Shown here: in pieces, positions 26,423 through 34,364 of the stretch
Position numbering within the stretch: the stretch's first letter is position 1
Layout: every line of letters starts with the position of its first letter
Virus record (IMG/VR): IMGVR_UViG_3300037827_000273
Span: 1-36,472 of that record
Strand: one strand, 5' to 3'
Length of the DNA stretch: 36,472 nucleotides
Origin: a virus
Program-made: the position numbers and the translations under genes
The notes under the pieces: generated by a model
What the model was told of the DNA's origin: nothing
Database searches by the model: none
Seen by the model: the letters and a program-made list of their open reading frames with translations, nothing else

Positions 26423-28825
26423 GGTAAGCTGGGGTGGCCGAGTGTCGAAGTAGAAGGTTATGTCATCTATTGTTAAATTACTAAAGGAACCATAGAGTTG
26501 AAATTGGAAGGTCTTAAGAAGTGGTACATAGGCTGAGACATCTAAGAGTGTCTCTACCAAGGCACTTGTATTTACTGAGCCTATAGTTGTTAAAGTCCCT
26601 GTATCATCTATAATACCAACTACTAAAAGTTGGCCGCCTGTATTAGCCCGCACATTCAGTGTGTAGGCATCTTTACGCTGTTTAGGCGTTCCACCATCAA
26701 AGACGGGAGAGAGGATATTTACTAACTGATTAGTTGTACCATCTATCTGAAGAGAACTTTGTTGGTCCAGAAGTCGAAGCCGTTTATCCCCCGCAAAGAA
26801 CCCTAAGATTCCCCCATCTTGGGTTGAACAAATGGCAAGACAATCTCCTTTTCCGATAGAGAAATTCCTCCAGTAGTTTCTGGTAGAATCCAGAACTTCA
26901 ATTCTGGATTGTCCTGTAATTGAACACCACAACTTGTTCCGCGCAAGGCACACAGGAAATCTAATAGATCCTGGCGTGATTTGAACATCAACGCTATATC
27001 CATAAGCTGTGATTCCTCTATAGAGACGATCTGTTGTAAGTACTGTAATGTTTACACAATTCCCATTTCCATCAATTGAACGCCAACCATCCGCCGCCAG
27101 GTAGAAGACTTGACCACTAGAGAAAGTGGCATCAAAGGTTATTGGTGGGTACTTACAACCAAGCGACTGGTAGTAAATGTCTACTGTCCCATCAGGAAGG
27201 GTAATAAAGGTACCTGTCAGAAGATAGACATCTCGACTAGTTCCAACTAAAACAGAATTGTTAGAAATCCGCCGCGCCCAGAGGTAGAGTTCAGCCTGTC
27301 CACAAGTCCGTACCCCGAGAGTTACATCTACTAGATCTGGATCATTTATATCCGATGGATACATGAACTGAGAAGTAAAATAGAACCATCGCCCTTCAAT
27401 AGGTCCTATGATGTCGTAGATGTTGTCTGTTATGCCTGTAGAATTAACTGTAACTAGATTTAAATTAGCTGTTATATCAATTGTTTGAACCGTCGTGTCA
27501 GTTGTTGCCCAGTACTGAGGAGTGGAGAAGCTACCTTTCTCGAAGACAAGAATTCGATACCACTGTTCTAAGTTATTACCAATAGCAAAAATCCAGATTT
27601 GATCTACTTGAGCCTCAAGTCCAGTTATATCTGGTAAGACTTGTATCGTGTTGTTGTTAGGGTAGAGAGTGCCAGAGGCTACAGAAAGTTGACTAAGTCC
27701 TATGTAGGCACCTCCATTTGAATTAACATTCATCTGAGCAAATTGGTAACCAGAACTATTTTGACCTATTTGAAAATTAGAAGAGACACCATTATTTATA
27801 GATCCAGTAATGTTAGAACCTGGAAGTCCAGCCGCTGTCATTGCTACAGATAGGTATATAGCTGGAATGTTAAAATTAGCGTTACCAATAATTGTAATTC
27901 TACACCCATAAACTGAACTCCATCCAGCATTTGAACTACCCACCCTAGTGAAGTTCTGGCGAGGCATTACTAAAGAAAACTGAGCTTGACTTGAGATACC
28001 TCCAGGGTTTGTATAAGTAAAAGTAAAGTAATCGGAAACAACATCTCCGCCGGAGTCCGGGGCGGCAAGCAAGACGTCGAAAGTAATTGCATTTATCGAC
28101 CCTAACAGATTGGCACCAGCCGATGTATTTTCAAAATAAAGAAGAAAATAATCTGTAGGATCAGCTACATAAGGAATAGACTGAGAAAGACTATTAGAGG
28201 CCACAAACTGTGTTGTATCAACAGGAAGTGCCGGACTACTTTGCGTATAAGATTGCCAAATCCAAGTTAGTGTAGTTGCATCGGGTTGGACCCCTGAAAA
28301 TGTATTACCTGAAAGACTACTTGTAGTTCCTTTAACTTGAACAGAACCTGTAGAGTTAAAAACATTACAATAAAGATAACCATCAACCTCAGCAAGTCCA
28401 ACTCCAGGCGGGGTAGTGAGTCCAAGAGGATAAGTAAGTTGATTTGGACTATCGTCCTTGATTCTAGTTACACCTGAACAAGCAAGTACCCAAAAGTAAG
28501 CAGTTGCGAATGCCGCATTAGAAGTAGAACCCCCAGTTCCTACTGTTTCTCTATAGCTACTAGCAACATCGGTTCTAAAGATGTTTCCAGCGATATCTGC
28601 TACAAAATCATAACGAATTTGCTGTAAAACAAAAGAGGCAATTGTATGTGCATTAGCGGCGTAGACAGCCCCAACAGTTGCTGTGCCGCCCACTAGCGAC
28701 AAAGCCCCAGTTTTATCAAGTTCCAAGTTGTCCATTTGGAGTAGACAACCTTTTGGCGCATTGACAGAATCAGCCGAAGGTTGCCAGCCGCCGGCAAAGC
28801 TGTTCCATGTGAAAGAATCGGGCAC
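25277..28825 (-). CDS. Large tail protein (nozzle-like body plus C-terminal repeats), 1182 aa
   Basis: The N-terminal ~800 residues read like the beta-propeller tail-tube or nozzle proteins of short-tailed phages. It opens SFTWNSFAGGWQPSADSVNAP, then LLQMDNLELDKTGALSLVGG, and has repeated beta segments with domains such as LGVRTCGQAELYLWARRISN and DVYLLTGTFITLPDG. Residues about 802-1182 hold four copies of a ~95-residue repeat that continues in the next gene. It starts at GTG 28825 and ends in TAG, sharing one base with the downstream GTG. I infer a structural role at the tail tip, with the repeats as surface or fibre-binding domains. The exact equivalent in model phages is uncertain. Confidence 0.6.
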   Translation of the reverse strand: MPDSFTWNSFAGGWQPSADSVNAPKGCLLQMDNLELDKTGALSLVGGTATVGAVYAANAHTIASFVLQQIRYDFVADIAGNIFRTDVASSYRETVGTGGSTSNAAFATAYFWVLACSGVTRIKDDSPNQLTYPLGLTTPPGVGLAEVDGYLYCNVFNSTGSVQVKGTTSSLSGNTFSGVQPDATTLTWIWQSYTQSSPALPVDTTQFVASNSLSQSIPYVADPTDYFLLYFENTSAGANLLGSINAITFDVLLAAPDSGGDVVSDYFTFTYTNPGGISSQAQFSLVMPRQNFTRVGSSNAGWSSVYGCRITIIGNANFNIPAIYLSVAMTAAGLPGSNITGSINNGVSSNFQIGQNSSGYQFAQMNVNSNGGAYIGLSQLSVASGTLYPNNNTIQVLPDITGLEAQVDQIWIFAIGNNLEQWYRILVFEKGSFSTPQYWATTDTTVQTIDITANLNLVTVNSTGITDNIYDIIGPIEGRWFYFTSQFMYPSDINDPDLVDVTLGVRTCGQAELYLWARRISNNSVLVGTSRDVYLLTGTFITLPDGTVDIYYQSLGCKYPPITFDATFSSGQVFYLAADGWRSIDGNGNCVNITVLTTDRLYRGITAYGYSVDVQITPGSIRFPVCLARNKLWCSITGQSRIEVLDSTRNYWRNFSIGKGDCLAICSTQDGGILGFFAGDKRLRLLDQQSSLQIDGTTNQLVNILSPVFDGGTPKQRKDAYTLNVRANTGGQLLVVGIIDDTGTLTTIGSVNTSALVETLLDVSAYVPLLKTFQFQLYGSFSNLTIDDITFYFDTRPPQLTHTHLLPENFGTTGRKRIPTIPFMIDTLGGSASFIPVLDGTPQPALLVSSNRKQSFDYQSLTDEIAVDWEFLIYGGPFEFFGVQPQQYMEKFPEPIKFYTIPVTNFGTMARKHFRKWRFVLDPRGGSVTFTPIIDGSSGSTTTYNFTGKETVAAYFTADQVGVDFSGTFSSSTAFELWDILKPDPEDMEVLPDAIEYQLILPNNFGTSARKHVRKFSFMIDPLGNNVVFTPIVDGSSLSTTTFTGTGKSTYIRYFTVDEVGVDWGGTLVGSGPFEVYAIIPPTKDEIDVLPERIEFYLIKPSNLGSASRKRLGEWPFVLDTLGNNVVFTPIIDGNSGTPTTFVGSNGKQTFFHYFTVDTIGTDFGGTLTGGPFEVYEIGTPV

Positions 28826-28834
28826 TTGAGTCCT

Positions 28835-29119
28835 TTAGTACTCGTAAATAGCCAATATAATGGAGGAGTTAGAAGGGGGAGTAGTAAACGTTATAGTGGT
28901 GGGTCCAGGACCTCCCGAGACTATAAAACCAGAGAATTGAAGAATTGTATTAACGTAAACAAAGATGATACTTGTAGCGGGAATCTGAGAGAGAATAAAT
29001 GCAGTAGTTGAACCATCACCTGTAAAGAAGTCTTGTTTATAACGAAGGGCTGTTTCCCCAGTAGAAACTCCAAAATCAGAGAGCGATTGGCGAAGGTAGA
29101 TTTCCTCAGTGTAGGTCAC
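28835..29119 (-). CDS. Small tail/neck structural protein, 94 aa
   Basis: Beta-rich protein with KQDFFTGDGSTTAFILSQIP, FVYVNTILQFSGFIVSGG and ITFTTPPSNSSIILAIYEY. The F-x-GDGxTTxF, VxVNG and ITFxxPP pattern is common in small phage tail or fibre-associated beta domains. GTG start at 29119 with GGAG upstream. The next gene begins nine bases after its stop. Confidence 0.55.
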   Translation of the reverse strand: MTYTEEIYLRQSLSDFGVSTGETALRYKQDFFTGDGSTTAFILSQIPATSIIFVYVNTILQFSGFIVSGGPGPTTITFTTPPSNSSIILAIYEY

Positions 29120-29168
29120 TTAGTTTCTCCGACCGGTGTATTATGATTAGTAAGCCAAATTAAAATCA

Positions 29169-29840
29169 TCAATATCCTTCGTCCACTGAAACTCCAAATT
29201 GCCCAATTGGTAGAACCGGCTCACCCGGAAAGTAGTTAGAACTCACAATCTCGTTCATTACTAACTTCCTCGGTTTCCCATAAAGATCATCAAGTAACTC
29301 GTAGAACTCAAGTTTAAGTTGATCCCACTTCTTTCCAAAGTAGGCCTGAAGCTTTACGTTGCTACCCGGTCCATCAATCCCATAGGCACGCTTGGCTACA
29401 TAAGCCTTTAGAAGTTGCCTCTTGATGTAAGGGGGAAGAACAAAAGTCGCATTATCTGTAGCACGGTAGAATTCAACTATAACACAGTTAGGAATGTCAG
29501 TAGTCCAAAGAGCCGAACCTGCCGCCAGATCCACGTTAGGTGTCGGGAAAAGCTGAATTTGGTTCTGCCCCACATTGTTGTAAATGTACCAGAAAGGCTG
29601 CGAGACTTGGGGGGCGGATTGGAAAACTTCCCTGAAGTTTCGCTGTGGCAGCGGGTCAAGTTTCCACCCAAGCCAGGTTACTCTTCTTATTGAGAGAACG
29701 TAGTCTGGAAGTGTGTAGTTTGAAGTTAAATTGACTATTGTAGGGGAATAGCGATCGACAAAGAGGGGGCGCTCAGAGGAGATCTCGTTTTCCCCCTGAC
29801 TATAGAAACGACTTAGATCGGAACTAGTAAAGAGGGGCAC
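29169..29840 (-). CDS. Neck/tail structural protein, 223 aa
   Basis: A mixed alpha-beta protein: MPLFTSSDLSRFYSQGENEI, then IVNLTSNYTLPDYVLSIRRV with an aromatic-rich section (VSQPFWYIYNNVGQNQIQLF), and a helical C-terminal half (QLLKAYVAKRAYGI, DQLKLEFYELLDDLYGK). The strand-then-helix layout and position between a head-tail adaptor-like gene and the tail genes resemble connector proteins of short-tailed phages. GTG start at 29840 with GGAG upstream. The family is not certain. Confidence 0.5.
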   Translation of the reverse strand: MPLFTSSDLSRFYSQGENEISSERPLFVDRYSPTIVNLTSNYTLPDYVLSIRRVTWLGWKLDPLPQRNFREVFQSAPQVSQPFWYIYNNVGQNQIQLFPTPNVDLAAGSALWTTDIPNCVIVEFYRATDNATFVLPPYIKRQLLKAYVAKRAYGIDGPGSNVKLQAYFGKKWDQLKLEFYELLDDLYGKPRKLVMNEIVSSNYFPGEPVLPIGQFGVSVDEGY

Positions 29841-30395
29841 CTAACTCCACTGTTGAGCCATAGCATCAGCTATTCCACTAAAAAATCTACTACGGTCTTT
29901 CCATCTATCTATACTTGGCGGAGCCTTATGGATTGAATGATCTCTCATCCACTTTGGCATAATCCTAGTTGGCTCAAGTTTTGGTAAATCTTTAAGCCAC
30001 AAACAAATAGTTTTACACTCCATTTCTTCAAATTGCCAAGGATGGATTATTTGAGTGGGTTTACAAATCTGAGAACTAATCAGTGAAACTGGATTTTCTA
30101 AACAAATTCTAGGAATAGGGGCATTAAGTAGAAAACGTACAAAATCAAGACTTTCCTCAATTAGTTTATTTCCTTTATTTTTAAACCATCTAGCTCCTGA
30201 GACCGCTAAATGTGTACAAGGTGGGTGTGCTATCATTAGATCAAATTTAGTTAAATCTAGCCCCTTAACATCACATTGTAAATGCGGCCCAGTAGATTCA
30301 GTAGGTAAAAAATCACAAGAAATTGCATTATGCCCTTTACGTAAAAAAGCATCTCTAACTACACCACTAAATTCACAAGCAACTAAGACTCGCAT
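29841..30395 (-). CDS. DNA-methyltransferase-like conserved phage protein
   Basis: I recognise this family: MRVLVACEFSGVVRDAF at the start, LPTESTGPHLQCDV, then FDLMIAHPPCTHLAVSGARW with a PPC motif (58-60), ENPVSLIS, and a C-terminal WLKDLPKLEPT. Such 170-220-aa phage proteins are usually annotated as DNA cytosine methyltransferases. They have a Rossmann-like start and the PPC-like and ENP motifs, but lack the target-recognition size of full C5 enzymes, so activity is unproven. The gene is visibly more AT-rich than the structural genes on both sides and fits exactly between them, as expected of an inserted cargo gene (moron). Confidence 0.7.
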   Translation of the reverse strand: MRVLVACEFSGVVRDAFLRKGHNAISCDFLPTESTGPHLQCDVKGLDLTKFDLMIAHPPCTHLAVSGARWFKNKGNKLIEESLDFVRFLLNAPIPRICLENPVSLISSQICKPTQIIHPWQFEEMECKTICLWLKDLPKLEPTRIMPKWMRDHSIHKAPPSIDRWKDRSRFFSGIADAMAQQWS

Positions 30396-30396
30396 T

Positions 30397-31026
30397 TTAA
30401 ACCCTCAAAAGCAGATCTGCCGCCGCCAAACGAACACACCGATCCTTGTACTTAGGAAGATCCCTTCTGTACTCCGCCCAGTAGGGTTGCGACTTACTCA
30501 TTTCCTCAGCACTTTCTAAAAGGTCCGCAGTTGCATAGAACTCTAAAAGAGGTTGCATATCTGTAGAAACTAGAGGAACCGAGGAGTCGGAAGAAAGGGT
30601 CGGGGCGGCGGCCCAGTACCAAAGGGTGAATTGTTCATTAACGATTATAGGTAAAACAGGGGCAACTGCTATGTACTGTAAGGAGTGGGGGGCCCAAAAT
30701 TGACAATCCCCATTCCACATTTCCCAATCTCTTCGTAGTCTGTCGAAATCCCTTAAAGAAACATCGTCCCTAAGCCAGAAAGCGGTTGATTGATTATAAA
30801 TCGCTGTCGTCCCTAAGTAGTCAGTTACTCCAAGAGAAACAAAGTCGTAGTAGTTTGCATTTGCAACTTGACTTACTGTGGCACTCTTAGTTATGCAGCG
30901 GGCTTTGGCCGCCACTTCGTTGTAGGCGTCCTGAAGTGCATCATTGATAGAGTTGTCGTCATAGAAAGTGATACCTGAGTCACTTAGGTTCGATCTAACG
31001 TTAGTTCTAAGCTGAGCGAGTGTCAA
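30397..31026 (-). CDS. Head-to-tail adaptor-like protein, 209 aa
   Basis: The start (MTLAQLRTNVRSNLSDSGIT) and the following DDNSINDALQDAYNEVAAKA have the pattern of phage adaptor proteins, which begin with a helix hairpin that binds the portal. The C-terminus is a long helix (LLEFYATADLLESAEEMSKS, YWAEYRRDLPKYKDRCVRLA). The middle is beta with LGTTAIYNQS and FTLWYWAAAPTLSS. TTG start at 31026, overlapping the methyltransferase stop. A neck role is inferred from this layout and gene order. Confidence 0.6.
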   Translation of the reverse strand: MTLAQLRTNVRSNLSDSGITFYDDNSINDALQDAYNEVAAKARCITKSATVSQVANANYYDFVSLGVTDYLGTTAIYNQSTAFWLRDDVSLRDFDRLRRDWEMWNGDCQFWAPHSLQYIAVAPVLPIIVNEQFTLWYWAAAPTLSSDSSVPLVSTDMQPLLEFYATADLLESAEEMSKSQPYWAEYRRDLPKYKDRCVRLAAADLLLRV

Positions 31027-31580
31027 GGTGTCACAAGTTGGTAAGTATCCTCTTTAAAGGCTTTCCCAACTTCCCCTTCATAACCTACTATTGGTTTTCC
31101 AGTTCCCTTAGTGGCTCGTGTTACAGTATTAAAGAATTGACTCCCAGGTTCTGCTATCGACTGGCAGTCTTCAAAGCCAAGAGTTCCAAGCAGAAGGTGG
31201 AGTTCCTGAGGGATCATTGCACAAACGTGGTAGTCGGAAGGGTAGAGCTGCCGCCCGTAAAGAGTCTTTTCCCAGAACTCCCGACGACCTTGGAAGTTGT
31301 CAACGAAGAGTTTAGCACAAATTTCAAAGTTAGGATAGGAGATGTAAACTTGGCCACCCACCTGAAGTACCCGTGCAAACTCTTGGAAAATCCAGCCGTG
31401 AAACCTTTTCTGGATATGTTCAACTGTGTGGAAAAAGTAGATCTCCTCCACAGAGCCTTCCTCGTAGGGGAGCGGCGCGGCACAGAAGTTTAACAGAAGA
31501 TCAGGTTTACAGGACTCTTCACAGTCAATTGAAACTGTTCCTTCGATTTTTGAAGTGCCTGAGCCGACGTTAAGTTTCAT
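31023..31580 (-). CDS. SAM-dependent methyltransferase, class I
   Basis: A 185-aa Rossmann methyltransferase of the Methyltransf_11 type. Motif I LNVGSG (3-8) is at the very N-terminus, followed by an acidic residue after strand 2 (VSIDCEES). Next come the LPYEEGSVEEIYFFHTVEHI segment, FARVLQVGGQVYISYPNFE and FEDCQSIAEPGSQFFNTVTR. Proteins of this kind modify sugars or small molecules more often than DNA. Its neighbour is a glycosyltransferase, which suggests a glycan-tailoring role. It starts at ATG 31580, overlapping the zinc-finger gene by 11 bases. Confidence 0.75.
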   Translation of the reverse strand: MKLNVGSGTSKIEGTVSIDCEESCKPDLLLNFCAAPLPYEEGSVEEIYFFHTVEHIQKRFHGWIFQEFARVLQVGGQVYISYPNFEICAKLFVDNFQGRREFWEKTLYGRQLYPSDYHVCAMIPQELHLLLGTLGFEDCQSIAEPGSQFFNTVTRATKGTGKPIVGYEGEVGKAFKEDTYQLVTP

Positions 31581-31695
31581 TTAAGTTAGTATCCAATACC
31601 ATATAACCATGTGTATCTTGTAAATGATTATCTTTTTCTAAAGCAGTTTGAAACTCTTCAAAGCAAATAGGACATATATAATCAAATTTTGTCAC
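31570..31695 (-). CDS. C2H2-like zinc-finger microprotein, 41 aa
   Basis: GTG 31695 lies one base after the glycosyltransferase stop and the end overlaps the methyltransferase start. The product begins MTKFDYICPICFEEFQTAL and contains NHLQDTHG. The spacing C-x2-C-x14-H-x4-H is close to a C2H2 finger with a slightly long loop. AT-rich. It is probably co-translated with its neighbours; a protein- or nucleic-acid-binding role is inferred. Confidence 0.55.
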   Translation of the reverse strand: MTKFDYICPICFEEFQTALEKDNHLQDTHGYMVLDTNLNET

Positions 31696-31696
31696 C

Positions 31697-32464
31697 TTAA
31701 GCCCCCTTCACCATCTTCAAATAGTTGTCCCCGCGCTCACCAGTAGGCTCTTTCTTATCACAATCGGGATTCATAGCTCGAAAGTACTCAGCGTAAGCTT
31801 CCCGATTGATAGTTCCAATAGTTTCGGGCCAAAGAATGTGAGAACACTCAAGTTCACAATTGACCCGTATAGTTAGATCTGGGTTAGCCATTCTAGCTTT
31901 AACACAGAAGTAAATGTCCTCTGTGTTGTTTATCCCTGTAACAAAGTAAGGAGGGGGCATTGTCTTAAAGACAGAAGTTTTAATAAGACAACAAGAGAAA
32001 CCCACTGCCCCTACATCTTCAATTCCTTTAGTTGGCATTTCCTCAAGAGGATAAAGACCGCGCGGATCTTCAGGGCGGCCCACAAAGCACATGTACTGGA
32101 AAGGATAACCACGAATGCAGACTTTTCCTGCCGCCACGTCCGCCTCGCACTCCAGAAGAAGCTTAAGTGCATTGTTAGGAGGAACTAGAACATCGTCATC
32201 CAAGAAAAGAAGGTAATCGGCTTCGCACTCAAGTGCTACCTTAGCCGCCATATTTCTGCAACGGTCTATTGACATGCGACTTGGATTACTCAAAATGAAG
32301 TCAATTTCAGGGTATGAACGACCTAATCTAAACCAAAACTGTATATGGTTTGTATAGGCAGGATATTGGATTTCTGTCAAACTGTTAGTACATACAACAA
32401 TTCGCATCCTTTTCTTAACTTTTTCAGGATTTAGTTCAGTTGAGGATAAAGGTGTCGGTTCCAT
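31697..32464 (-). CDS. Glycosyltransferase, GT-A fold
   Basis: A 255-aa glycosyltransferase: RMRIVVCTNSL at the start of the fold, SRMSIDRCRNMAAKVALE (62-79), and the metal-binding DDD in LLFLDDDVLVP (89-91). Next are AGKVCIRGYPFQYM, the acceptor-side VGAVGFSCCLIKTSVF and NNTEDIYFCVKARM with a conserved E-D. It transfers a sugar from a nucleotide-sugar donor. Placed directly after a capsid-associated gene, it may glycosylate a virion protein, although a host target is possible. The ATG at 32464 has AAGGAA upstream; an in-frame ATG at residue 20 is an alternative. Confidence 0.75.
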   Translation of the reverse strand: MEPTPLSSTELNPEKVKKRMRIVVCTNSLTEIQYPAYTNHIQFWFRLGRSYPEIDFILSNPSRMSIDRCRNMAAKVALECEADYLLFLDDDVLVPPNNALKLLLECEADVAAGKVCIRGYPFQYMCFVGRPEDPRGLYPLEEMPTKGIEDVGAVGFSCCLIKTSVFKTMPPPYFVTGINNTEDIYFCVKARMANPDLTIRVNCELECSHILWPETIGTINREAYAEYFRAMNPDCDKKEPTGERGDNYLKMVKGA

Positions 32465-32487
32465 TGGAAGTTTCCTTAAAAGAGGTG

Positions 32488-32518
32488 TGCCGGTCTTATT
32501 TTAGCCCTAGATCCGGCA
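32488..32518 (-). promoter_or_regulatory. 5' stem-loop of the glycosyltransferase unit
   Basis: Minus strand: TGCCGG(a)TCT pairs with AGACCGGCA (nine pairs, one bulge, 12-base loop). The 5' base is where the promoter at 32526-32553 is predicted to start transcription. No T-run follows, so it is a leader hairpin rather than a clear terminator for the upstream gene. Confidence 0.4.
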
Positions 32519-32525
32519 GAAGGGC

Positions 32526-32553
32526 ATTTTCCACCCCAGTAAGGCCTAGTCAA
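32526..32553 (-). promoter_or_regulatory. Weak putative sigma70-like promoter
   Basis: Minus strand TTGACT (32553-32548), a 16-base spacer, then GAAAAT (32531-32526). The -35 matches five of six bases and the -10 four of six. It lies in the only gap over 100 bases within the visible structural cluster and would give the glycosyltransferase, zinc-finger and methyltransferase genes separate expression. Confidence 0.3.
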
Positions 32554-32573
32554 CCTACCAGAATGAAAACTCG

Positions 32574-33188
32574 TTACATACATCGTACAAAAGCGCGATA
32601 GCCAATTGCAGTGAAGGTTTGAGTCGCAGCAGTTAGGGAGGTAGAGGAAGCCTGAGTTGCAATTGAGTCAAGCATGAGGATTTGGTAAGCAGCACCAGCT
32701 ACAGAACCAAAACCTGTGGTAGCTGAAACTGTCGAACCAGTCCAAGAAGCACCGATGATAGAAGGAGTGAAAGTATTAAAAACGTTGTTAACTGTGTCGA
32801 TTGAAAGTGCGTAAGCAATAGAAGAGGAAGAGGCGGAAGAAGCCCAAGTGGCATTCGATGCACTTCGAGTCCCCACTAGCACAAGTGCGTAGGGACAAAT
32901 CCCGTGAATTACAACTTCACCCAGTTGATTTGGGTTAATAGTTGGACTCACACAAACCCCATAGAAGAAGAGTCCAGCGGAAGGCGACCCCGCTGTGCTA
33001 GGTAGCACAACTTGGAGACCGTCCTGATAGCCAACAGCAAAACCGTCGCCGCCAGTTGTCGGCTGGGCGGTAGTAGAAAGATTGAGAATTACAGGTTGTC
33101 CACGACTAATCGTGGCAGTGCTTTCAGCACTCTGAACAGAAGCGATCATACGCTCCGGTCGATTATTCTCGGCAAGTCCCATTTTCAT
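32574..33188 (-). CDS. Putative capsid decoration/head-associated protein, 204 aa
   Basis: Directly follows the major capsid gene. It begins MKMGLAENNRPERMIASVQS, then GQPVILNLSTTAQPTTGGDG, DGLQVVLPSTAGSPSAGLFF, and serine/alanine/threonine-rich beta sequence to the end. Beta-rich, G/S/T-rich proteins of this size next to the capsid gene are often decoration or head-fibre proteins. The start ATG 33188 has GAGGAG upstream; an ATG two codons later is possible. The virion location is inferred from position. Confidence 0.5.
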   Translation of the reverse strand: MKMGLAENNRPERMIASVQSAESTATISRGQPVILNLSTTAQPTTGGDGFAVGYQDGLQVVLPSTAGSPSAGLFFYGVCVSPTINPNQLGEVVIHGICPYALVLVGTRSASNATWASSASSSSIAYALSIDTVNNVFNTFTPSIIGASWTGSTVSATTGFGSVAGAAYQILMLDSIATQASSTSLTAATQTFTAIGYRAFVRCM

Positions 33189-33215
33189 TGCAGTTTTCTC
33201 CTCTCTTTCCTCTAC

Positions 33216-34349
33216 TTAGCTGGAGTAGGTTCTGGCAATCTTACCAAGAACACCCTGTTTGCGTCGATTGTTGATAGTTACGTTGCCCATCCAACCCAGG
33301 TGACCAATTCGAAAGTCGCCATTGATGGGTTTAACGAACCATTTGCCGTTCTCATCTTTGAGAGGCTCAAAGTCCCGGTCAGGATGGTAACGGATTTTGA
33401 AGAACTTCGAATTTACGAAGAAAGCAGAACCATAGGTAAGTGTGGTTGGATCTACCACACCGCCCGTTTCTGTGCCAGGCGCCCCTGTGTAGACATCAGG
33501 GATTTTGTCATCCATGATGATCTTTGCATTGAAGAACTTCTTTCCTACGAAGGGGTAGCCAGAATCCAGAGCGTCGGGAGCCGCTTTGTAGATAGAGAAG
33601 TAGGCGTGAATGAAAAGCTGATAAGTGTTCTGATCCACAATTACGTGAGTGGGAGAACCGCCAGTGCCTAAGGAACAGAGATTGTACATGTTCTCAAGTT
33701 CAAGGATAAAGGCACTGTAGGTTGTTGCTGCACTTGTAACTGAGTGGTTGCGCCACCAAGTGTTTGTATACTCTGAGAGGTTCCCAACTGTTAGAGCTGT
33801 GCCGCTGGCTCCGCTTGTATTGTAAGAAACCAACTTCGGAAGAGGTTCAATTGCATAGGCGTTGGTGGCGGTGGAAATCTTAGGAACAGTGATCGCACCA
33901 CCATTCTGATAGTTCCCCCACGCGAAAGCTTGCGCCCAAGCTTCCTGGATTCCCATCTCGCTTTGTTTGATCCGACTCTTAACTAAGTCGATGATCTTCT
34001 TTTCATTTTGGATCACCTCCTTCATGTTGTAAGAGATAGGACTTGCCATCTGGCGCCACTCAAATTGTGCCTGAGTAATGCCATCTGTGGGGGTTGTAGA
34101 AAGTGTATCGTAACCAGAGTACCAATCCGCTGGAGCAAGACCGTACATCAAGTCTTCAGCAAAATAGGTTCCCCCACCTTCAGCACTCTCATACGCATCT
34201 GATTTCATCAGTTCATAGAGAAGTGAGTTAGTGGACCCGATGTTATCGGTAAGAGTCTTTCGATAGTTGGCTAAAGAGAGACTAAAGACCGAGTCGAGGT
34301 AGGTTGTAATGTTTGCAGGGGCAGTAAGTTGCCCAAAAGTTAGAGCCAC
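33216..34349 (-). CDS. Major capsid protein, HK97-like fold (putative)
   Basis: A 377-aa protein with the features of a phage major capsid protein: MALTFGQLTAPANITTYLDS, a helical segment SLANYRKTLTDNIGSTNSLL, then FEWRQMASPISYNMKEVIQN (E-loop-like), KIIDLVKSRIKQSEMGIQEA (spine helix), and a long beta-rich part with HVIVDQNTYQLFI, KIIMDDKIPDVY and FKIRYHPDRDFEPL. Location between the scaffold and a decoration-like gene supports it. GTG start at 34349 with AAGGA upstream. Size and order are standard. Confidence 0.85.
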   Translation of the reverse strand: MALTFGQLTAPANITTYLDSVFSLSLANYRKTLTDNIGSTNSLLYELMKSDAYESAEGGGTYFAEDLMYGLAPADWYSGYDTLSTTPTDGITQAQFEWRQMASPISYNMKEVIQNEKKIIDLVKSRIKQSEMGIQEAWAQAFAWGNYQNGGAITVPKISTATNAYAIEPLPKLVSYNTSGASGTALTVGNLSEYTNTWWRNHSVTSAATTYSAFILELENMYNLCSLGTGGSPTHVIVDQNTYQLFIHAYFSIYKAAPDALDSGYPFVGKKFFNAKIIMDDKIPDVYTGAPGTETGGVVDPTTLTYGSAFFVNSKFFKIRYHPDRDFEPLKDENGKWFVKPINGDFRIGHLGWMGNVTINNRRKQGVLGKIARTYSS

Positions 34350-34364
34350 AAGCTATTTCCTTTT

